A program made the position numbers and the translations under genes. From assembly GCA_964459325.1 (NCBI GenBank), contig CAYWKU010000032.1, forward strand, positions 1 to 41,600: DNA of 41,600 bases, written 5' to 3'. Each line of letters starts with the position of its first letter. The first letter of the stretch is position 1. Shown here piece by piece: positions 33,105-38,418 of this stretch. The notes below the pieces were generated by a model that saw only the letters and a list, made by a program, of their open reading frames with translations, had not been told where the DNA came from and searched no databases. This stretch comes from CAYWKU01 sp964459325 (lineage in GTDB: Bacteria > RBG-13-61-14 > CAYWKU01).

Positions 33105-33752
33105 ATGGCGGAGTTAAAGGTACTCACCGATATTCTCGCCGCTAACGACGCCATCGCGCAGCAGAACCGCAAGCTGTTCGATGAAGCCGGGGCGCTGGTG
33201 CTCAACCTCATGAGCAGCCCCGGTTCCGGAAAGACGGCCCTGCTGGAAAAGACGTTCGAGGCCATTGCCGGGGAGCTGAAGTTCGGCGTGGTGGAAGGCG
33301 ACATCGCCACCTCCCGCGATTCGGCAAGATTGCAACGCTTCGATATTCCCATCGTTCAAATCAACACCCAGAGCGAATGCCACCTTGACGCCAACATGGT
33401 CCACGGGGCGGTCAAGGATTTCCCCATGAAGGGCCTGGATGTCCTTATCATAGAAAACGTGGGCAACCTGGTGTGCCCGGCGGAATTCGTGGTCGGCGAA
33501 GACCACAAGGTCATGGTGCTGTCCGTTACCGAAGGAGACGACAAACCGCTCAAGTATCCCCTGATGTTTCACGAATCCAGCCTGCTTCTGATAAACAAAA
33601 CCGACCTCTTGCCTTACGTGGATTTCGACCTGCAAGCGGCCACCGACAACGCCGGGCAGGTAAGCCCCGGATTGGAAGTTCTGCCGGTAAGCTGCAAAAC
33701 TGGGGAGGGAATGGATGCCTGGTTCGACTGGATACGAGCCCGGCGGAAATAG
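33105..33752 (+). CDS. hypB: Hydrogenase/urease nickel-incorporation GTPase HypB
   Basis: GTPase that delivers nickel to [NiFe]-hydrogenase together with HypA. It shows P-loop SSPGSGKT (Lys43), GDIATSRD, the metal-site Cys-His in SECHLDA, NVGNLVCPAEF with the second metal Cys, and the base-recognition NKTDLL. The N-terminal His-rich or CxxCGC high-affinity nickel site of some HypBs is absent. The 215 residues match the core enzyme. ATG 33105 gives the usual start; the frame extends to 33069 without support. hypA follows after 2 bases. No hydrogenase structural genes or hypCDEF are in the window. Confidence 0.94.
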   Translation: MAELKVLTDILAANDAIAQQNRKLFDEAGALVLNLMSSPGSGKTALLEKTFEAIAGELKFGVVEGDIATSRDSARLQRFDIPIVQINTQSECHLDANMVHGAVKDFPMKGLDVLIIENVGNLVCPAEFVVGEDHKVMVLSVTEGDDKPLKYPLMFHESSLLLINKTDLLPYVDFDLQAATDNAGQVSPGLEVLPVSCKTGEGMDAWFDWIRARRK

Positions 33753-33754
33753 CT

Positions 33755-34099
33755 TTGCACGAGCTGAGTATCTGCGAGAGTATCCTGTCGCTGGCGGTGA
33801 ACACGGCCACCCAGGCGGGCGCCGGGAAGATTACCCGCATTCGCGTCAAGCACGGCGAACTGAGGGCCATAGTGCCGGACTTGATGAATCATTACTTCCA
33901 GTACCTGGCCAGGGATACAATCGCCGCGGAGGCCGAGCTGGAAATGGAAATCGTCCCGGCCCGCGCAAGGTGCAAATCGTGCGGCGAGGAATATCAATTG
34001 GAAGGATTCAATTTTCAATGCCCTTCGTGCAAGGAACAGGACCCGGAGATTCTGCAGGGAATGGAACTTTTCATGGAGGACATCGAGGTGCAGGACTGA
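33755..34099 (+). CDS. hypA: Hydrogenase nickel-insertion protein HypA (TTG start)
   Basis: Nickel metallochaperone of 114 residues. The start is TTG 33755, which gives the canonical MHELSICESI, whose Met1-His2-Glu3 end forms the nickel site; GGCGGA upstream serves as ribosome site. The zinc domain is visible as CKSC...CPSC. The larger open frame beginning at 33473 reads hypB in the wrong frame and is not the gene. It lies 2 bases after hypB and is followed by a strong promoter for the clpA-like gene. Confidence 0.93.
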   Translation: MHELSICESILSLAVNTATQAGAGKITRIRVKHGELRAIVPDLMNHYFQYLARDTIAAEAELEMEIVPARARCKSCGEEYQLEGFNFQCPSCKEQDPEILQGMELFMEDIEVQD

Positions 34100-34140
34100 T
34101 GCAGGTTATAGACGGGTTGTACTTAAACCCTTTTGGTTCG

Positions 34141-34169
34141 TTGACACCGTCTGTCGGACGGCGTATAAT
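34141..34169 (+). promoter_or_regulatory. Exact consensus sigma-70 promoter with palindromic spacer
   Basis: TTGACA (34141-34146), 17-base spacer, TATAAT (34164-34169): a perfect match at optimal spacing. The spacer contains CCGTC-TGTCG-GACGG (34147-34161), an inverted repeat that could be an operator. AGGAGG precedes ATG 34205. Confidence 0.85.
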
Positions 34170-34204
34170 GTATTCTTAGGAGGGCGCATTTCCAGGAGGT
34201 TGAA

Positions 34205-36508
34205 ATGACGCTTCCGTTAAACGAAGAGAGTGAAAAGCTGCTGAACCAGGCGGCGGATATTTCCCGCTCTCTATGCCACTACTACCTGGGTACCGAGCAC
34301 GTCTTTATTGCCTTGATGCAATCGAGGGACGCGGATATAGAAGCGGTGCTCAAGGAATTCTCCCTGACCCCCGAGGAGCTTGTCCAGAAAGTAAAGTCCA
34401 CCTTGAAGACCGGCCATAACCCGCAGCCGAGGGGAATATCGGTAACTCCCCGGCAGCGGAAAGTCTCCAGCCTGTCCCAGGAAATCGCCCGGAAATACCA
34501 CTTCAGCTACGTGGAACCGTTGCACCTTTTCCTTGCCATAATTCACGAAGGCGAAGGCATACCCGTTCGCAAGTTGCGGGAGCTGGGTGCGGACATCGAG
34601 TCCATGCGCATGGAGCTTATACTGCATCTTCGCAAAAAGGCGATAGACAACAAGGCGGACGTGCTGAGCAAAAACACCCCGTTTCTCAACAAGGTCGGAA
34701 GGGACCTGACCGCTCTGGCGCGCATGGGCCAACTTACACCGGTTATCGGCCGGAAGGACGAAATCCGGAAAGTGGCCCAGATACTGGCCCGGAAGACCAA
34801 GAACAATCCCATAATTCTTGGAGAAGCCGGCGTCGGGAAAACAGCTATCGTCGAGGGGCTTGCACAGATTATCATCAGCCCTCATTCCCCTCCGGACCTC
34901 AAGGAGAAGAGGATTGTCGAGATAAACTTCGGAACTCTCCTGAGCGGCACCAAGTACCGTGGCGAGTTCGAGCAGAAAATACAGGAAATGGTCGAGGAAA
35001 CCAAGAAAAACCCCAACGCGGTGCTGTTCGTGGATGAGTTCCACACCATCGCGGGCACCGGAAAGACCGAAGAGGGGACGCTCGACGCCGCCAACATCCT
35101 CAAACCCGCCCTTACCCGGGGCGAAATCAGGGTGATAGGCGCCACCACCATCGACGACTACCGCCGTATTATCGAAAAGGACCCCGCCCTGGAGCGGCGG
35201 TTCCAGACCATAATTCTCGAAGAGCCTACCAAGAACGAGACTATGGAAATTCTCGAGGGCGTACGGGAAAGCTACGAAACTCACCACAGGGTCGAAATAA
35301 GCCACGAAGCCATGCGGGCCGCAGTGGACTTGTCCGTGCGCTACATATGGGACCGCAGGCTGCCGGACAAGGCCATAGACCTAATCGACCAGGCCGCCGC
35401 ACAGAAACAACTGCACACCCTGGTGCTCAAACCCCAGGACTACAAGGAAATGGTGCGCCAGCCCCGACCCATAAAAACCATACACTCCGATGACATAGCA
35501 CAGGTTATCAGCGATTGGACCGGAATCCCAAGCAGCAAGATTACCGAGGAAGAGGGCCGGAAGCTGCTGAGGCTCGAGGAAAGCATTCACCAGCGCGTTA
35601 TCGGGCAGGAGGAGGCCATCGAAACGGTCGCCCGGGTGGTGCGGAATGCAAAGGTGGGTCTCGATAATCCCTGCCGTCCCAACGGGGTATTCCTGTTTAT
35701 GGGGCCGAGCGGTGTGGGCAAAACGGAGCTGGCAAAGGCGCTGGCGGAGTTTCTGTTTGAGGACGAGCAGAGGCTGCTGCGGTTCGACATGAGCGAGTAC
35801 CAGGAATCGCATACTGTAAGCAGGCTCTTGGGTGCGCCCCCCGGTTACATAGGCTACGACAGCGAAGGCCAGCTTACCGGAAAGGTCAGGACTAATCCGT
35901 ACTCGGTTATACTGTTCGATGAAATCGAAAAAGCTCACCAGTCCATATACGACGTGTTTTTGCAGATATTCGACGAAGGCATGCTCACCGACAGTCACGG
36001 CCGCACGGTGAATTTCTGCAACACCATTGTGATAATGACCAGCAACCTGGGAGCCGATGTATTCGGCGAGAAGGGGGAGGTGGGCTTTACCCCTGTGGGT
36101 TCCGACAGTGAGCGGCGAAAGAAAATTATAGACCGGCTCAAGCAGACAGTGAAAGACAAGTTCCGTCCGGAGCTGTTGAATCGAATTGACGAGATAGTGG
36201 TTTTCAAGCACCTGACGGAAATCGAAATCCGCAAAATCATAGACAAGTTCATTTCCTACATAAACGAGCGGCTCGAAAACCGGAACCTGAAAATCGAGCT
36301 GGACGAAAGCGCTTACCGCGAGCTTATCAGGGTCGGATATTCCCGGGAGTACGGGGCCCGCGAAATGGAGCGCGCCATTAACCGCATGCTCAGCGCCCCG
36401 CTGGCCGAGGCGATACTGCAGGGCGGGTTCATGAAAGACGAGGTCATTCGGGTCAGCGGCGGTCCCGAAGGATTTACCTTCGGCCACGTAAGCCTGGAGA
36501 AAGTGTAA
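34205..36508 (+). CDS. ClpA/ClpC-type AAA+ unfoldase
   Basis: Hsp100 unfoldase of 767 residues: two Clp N-repeats (1-145), AAA+ module 1 with GEAGVGKT (206-213) and LFVDEFHT, AAA+ module 2 with GPSGVGKT (500-507) and VILFDEIEKAHQ, and a C-terminal small domain. The long ClpB middle domain is missing. After TSNLGAD the sequence EVGFTPVG sits where ClpA and ClpC carry the ClpP-docking IGL/VGF loop, so it probably feeds a ClpP protease; no clpP or clpS is near. ATG with AGGAGG. It overlaps the FHA gene by one base (TAATG). Features of type VI secretion ClpV are not evident. Confidence 0.88.
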   Translation: MTLPLNEESEKLLNQAADISRSLCHYYLGTEHVFIALMQSRDADIEAVLKEFSLTPEELVQKVKSTLKTGHNPQPRGISVTPRQRKVSSLSQEIARKYHFSYVEPLHLFLAIIHEGEGIPVRKLRELGADIESMRMELILHLRKKAIDNKADVLSKNTPFLNKVGRDLTALARMGQLTPVIGRKDEIRKVAQILARKTKNNPIILGEAGVGKTAIVEGLAQIIISPHSPPDLKEKRIVEINFGTLLSGTKYRGEFEQKIQEMVEETKKNPNAVLFVDEFHTIAGTGKTEEGTLDAANILKPALTRGEIRVIGATTIDDYRRIIEKDPALERRFQTIILEEPTKNETMEILEGVRESYETHHRVEISHEAMRAAVDLSVRYIWDRRLPDKAIDLIDQAAAQKQLHTLVLKPQDYKEMVRQPRPIKTIHSDDIAQVISDWTGIPSSKITEEEGRKLLRLEESIHQRVIGQEEAIETVARVVRNAKVGLDNPCRPNGVFLFMGPSGVGKTELAKALAEFLFEDEQRLLRFDMSEYQESHTVSRLLGAPPGYIGYDSEGQLTGKVRTNPYSVILFDEIEKAHQSIYDVFLQIFDEGMLTDSHGRTVNFCNTIVIMTSNLGADVFGEKGEVGFTPVGSDSERRKKIIDRLKQTVKDKFRPELLNRIDEIVVFKHLTEIEIRKIIDKFISYINERLENRNLKIELDESAYRELIRVGYSREYGAREMERAINRMLSAPLAEAILQGGFMKDEVIRVSGGPEGFTFGHVSLEKV

Positions 36509-36798
36509 TGTCCCCCGGCGCCGGTTATTACCTTATGGTGATGAACGGCCCGGAAGACGGGCGCGTTTTCGAAATCACCAAGGACCAGTTAAGCATAGGC
36601 AGCGCCGAAACGAACGACGTTGCCCTGCGGGACGACCCCTTGCTGCGCTCCTTCCATGCCAGCCTTGTCCGGCAGGACGGCACGTTTTACCTGCACAGCG
36701 ACGATGCATCCGAAAATAATTCCCCCATGACCCTCCAGGTGACCGTGGGTCAGTTGTTTACGCTCGGCCAGACCGAGTTTTCCATCAAGTCCCGCTGA
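36508..36798 (+). CDS. Small FHA-like domain protein with altered phosphothreonine site
   Basis: A 96-residue forkhead-associated-like domain: GPEDGRVFEITKDQLSIGSAETNDVALRDDPLLRSFHASLV and a final strand pair. In the canonical motif GR...ND...VSRxHA the Arg of GR is Ser here (IGSAETND), and the SRxH block reads LRSFHA. The Asn and His are kept, so the fold is likely but canonical phosphothreonine binding is doubtful. The start codon overlaps the stop of the clpA-like gene, indicating translational coupling and probably physical partnership with that unfoldase. Confidence 0.8.
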   Translation: MSPGAGYYLMVMNGPEDGRVFEITKDQLSIGSAETNDVALRDDPLLRSFHASLVRQDGTFYLHSDDASENNSPMTLQVTVGQLFTLGQTEFSIKSR

Positions 36799-36916
36799 AG
36801 TTTTATTATTCCATGGCGTGGCTCATTGGTGGGTGGCCTCGACGTTATACATCGAGGTTGCGAAAGCAACAAGAAAACCTTCCCCGGGTTGAGTATTTGC
36901 ACTCATCGCAGGTCTG

Positions 36917-36945
36917 TTGACATGCAGGATTATTTGTTTCATAGT
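36917..36945 (+). promoter_or_regulatory. aroF leader promoter
   Basis: Exact -35 TTGACA (36917-36922), 17-base spacer, -10 CATAGT (36940-36945, 4/6). Transcription would start near 36952, about 12 bases before the leader-peptide ATG, typical of attenuated biosynthetic operons. Confidence 0.7.
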
Positions 36946-36963
36946 AAAACAATCGGTGAAGCT

Positions 36964-37059
36964 ATGATAAGTGCAAAAATAATAACCGGTATCGCCATTA
37001 TAAGCGGCGGCGTCTTCTACTTTAGAAGGTCCGCCGGCGGAGGGGTTGCCTTGAGCTGA
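36964..37059 (+). CDS. Leader peptide of aroF with Phe-Tyr-Phe
   Basis: A 31-codon reading frame with a GGTGA ribosome site. Codons 18-20 are TTC TAC TTT (37015-37023), Phe-Tyr-Phe. They end four bases before the 5' arm of the 13-bp hairpin, so a ribosome stalled there for lack of charged Phe or Tyr tRNA would cover that arm. The next protein is DAHP synthase, the first enzyme of Phe/Tyr/Trp synthesis. A longer frame in phase from 36826 exists, but the start near the promoter fits better. Confidence 0.65.
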   Translation: MISAKIITGIAIISGGVFYFRRSAGGGVALS

Positions 37060-37084
37060 ATAAGCGTGAGGCCGCCGGCGGACC
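37028..37084 (+). promoter_or_regulatory. 13-bp leader hairpin of aroF
   Basis: GGTCCGCCGGCGG (37028-37040) pairs perfectly with CCGCCGGCGGACC (37072-37084), loop 31 bases. No T run follows, so it is not itself a terminator. Its CCGCCG (37072-37077) could also pair with CGGCGG at 37134-37139, giving an alternative fold. Confidence 0.7.
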
Positions 37085-37098
37085 CGGATGAGACGAAC

Positions 37099-37164
37099 CC
37101 CGCCGACGGCGCAAAATGTTTCCATAAATGCCGCGGCGGGTTGGAAAAGCTCACGCGGCTTTTT
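37099..37164 (+). terminator. Attenuator: terminator and competing stem
   Basis: Terminator form: GCCGCG (37130-37135) with CGCGGC (37154-37159), then TTTTT. Competing form: CCCGCCG (37099-37105) with CGGCGGG (37134-37140). They share 37134-37135 and cannot coexist. The terminator stem is short but all G-C. Confidence 0.5.
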
Positions 37165-37212
37165 AACGTCTCGCCCCTCGCGCTTGAAAAATCCACACCC
37201 GGAGGTAGAAAA

Positions 37213-38235
37213 ATGATTGTGGTAATGAAAGGCGATGCTGAAAAGGAACTCATCGACGCCGTCATCAGCAAAATCACTCAACTCGGCTATCAACCCCATC
37301 CGATATACGGCGAAAAGCGAACCGTAATCGGCGCCGTGGGCGACGAGCGCGAACGCGAGCGGGTAATGGAAACCCTCGCCAATATGCCCGGCGTCGAGCA
37401 GGTGGTGCCCATCCTTAAGCCTTACAAACTGGCGGGCACCGAGGTCAAGAAGGAAAAATCCGTCATCAAAATAAACGAAACCGTCGAGGTGGGCGGCGAA
37501 AGGCTCTTCATAATCGCCGGCCCGTGCAGCGTGGAGAGCGAGGAGCAGATCGTCTCCACCGCCAGGGCCGTTGCCGAAGCCGGAGCTAACGCCCTGCGCG
37601 GTGGAGCTTTCAAGCCCCGCACCAGCCCCTACAGCTTCCAGGGCATGGAAAAGGAGGGGCTGAAGCTACTGGCGACCGCCCGCCGGGAAACCGGCTTGCC
37701 GGTAGTTACCGAGGTGATGAACCCGAAAGACTTGGACGTGGTGGAGACATTTGCCGATGTAATTCAGATAGGCGCCCGTAACGTGCAGAACTTCAGCCTG
37801 CTGAAGCTGGTGGGGGAAGCCAGCAAGCCGGTGCTCTTGAAGCGCGGAATGAGCACCACCATCAAGGAATGGCTGATGAGCGCCGAGTATATCCTGAGCT
37901 ACGGCAACAACGACGTCATCCTGTGCGAAAGGGGAATCCGCACCTTCGAAAACGCCACCCGCAACACCCTCGACCTGAGCGCGGTGCCGGTATTGCGCCA
38001 CGAGACCCACTTGCCGGTTATCGTCGACCCGTCTCACGCCACCGGATACCGCCACCTGGTGACGCCAATGGCATACGCCGCCGTGGCAAGCGGCGCGGAC
38101 GGCTTGATGGTGGAAGTTCACCCGAAACCGGACGAAGCGTGGAGCGACGGCGGCCAAAGCCTGACATTCGACGGGTTTGCCGATATGATGAAAAAAATCA
38201 GAGCGTTCGCCGAGGCCGCCGAAAGAACGGTATGA
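37213..38235 (+). CDS. aroF: 3-deoxy-7-phosphoheptulonate synthase (DAHP synthase, type I-beta)
   Basis: Condenses phosphoenolpyruvate and erythrose 4-phosphate, the first step of the shikimate pathway. Residues 1-70 (MIVVMKGDAEKELIDAVISKI...) form the ferredoxin-like regulatory domain known from Thermotoga, where it binds Tyr and Phe for feedback inhibition. The catalytic barrel shows AGPCSVES, GGAFKPRTSPYSFQG, LLKRGMSTTIKEWL, and DPSHATGYRH with metal ligands. The 340 residues are normal. ATG 37213 follows GGAGGTAGAAAA; the upstream frame to 37066 only reads through the leader. It is preceded by an apparent Phe/Tyr attenuator. Confidence 0.95.
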   Translation: MIVVMKGDAEKELIDAVISKITQLGYQPHPIYGEKRTVIGAVGDERERERVMETLANMPGVEQVVPILKPYKLAGTEVKKEKSVIKINETVEVGGERLFIIAGPCSVESEEQIVSTARAVAEAGANALRGGAFKPRTSPYSFQGMEKEGLKLLATARRETGLPVVTEVMNPKDLDVVETFADVIQIGARNVQNFSLLKLVGEASKPVLLKRGMSTTIKEWLMSAEYILSYGNNDVILCERGIRTFENATRNTLDLSAVPVLRHETHLPVIVDPSHATGYRHLVTPMAYAAVASGADGLMVEVHPKPDEAWSDGGQSLTFDGFADMMKKIRAFAEAAERTV

Positions 38236-38266
38236 TGCAATGTCGATGTTAAGGCGATGTCGAAAA

Positions 38267-38342
38267 ATGGTAGGCCCGACACTCCTGTCGGGCATAGCCG
38301 GGGGCGCCGTGGAACGCGCGGCAAGAGTGCCGCGCCTACCAT
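38267..38342. repeat. BIME-like REP pair, family A copy 3
   Basis: The same foot ATGGTAGG...CCTACCAT as copies 1 and 2, 37 kb away. Hairpin 1 is GCCCGAC/GTCGGGC and hairpin 2 is GCGCGGCA/TGCCGCGC: both differ from copies 1-2 at paired positions and keep pairing. It lies between aroF and ileS. Confidence 0.9.
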
Positions 38343-38418
38343 TTGATTGCCGGGTTGTTTGTTTTTTGACATCCGCCGAGTTGCCCGACTACAGAGTTGT
38401 AAAAGGAGACCCGTGGCC

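Larger units (their letters stand above)
36799..37212 (+). other. Intergenic region with attenuator leader of aroF
   Basis: 414 bases. First come two hairpins, CCTCGA/TCGAGG near 36839-36859 and GTTGC-GAAA-GCAAC with a GNRA tetraloop near 36857-36870, without T runs. Then come promoter (36917-36945), leader peptide (36964-37059), a 13-bp hairpin (37028-37084), two mutually exclusive stems (37099-37140 and 37130-37164), and the GGAGG ribosome site of aroF. Confidence 0.75.

Noticed and set aside
33473..33754. Upstream part of the frame that contains hypA
   Set aside because: Overlaps hypB in another frame; the HypA family start is at TTG 33755.
34205..36798. Type VI secretion (ClpV plus FHA)
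   Set aside because: The ATPase has a ClpA/ClpC-like layout and docking loop and no other type VI genes are nearby.
36830..36900. Possible c-di-GMP (GEMM) riboswitch, because of the GNRA tetraloop hairpin
   Set aside because: The conserved GEMM core bases are not present and the hairpins precede the promoter.
38347..38418. N-terminal extension of ileS
   Set aside because: Lies directly after the REP element, lacks a ribosome site and is absent from the IleS family; ATG 38419 or GTG 38413 is right.
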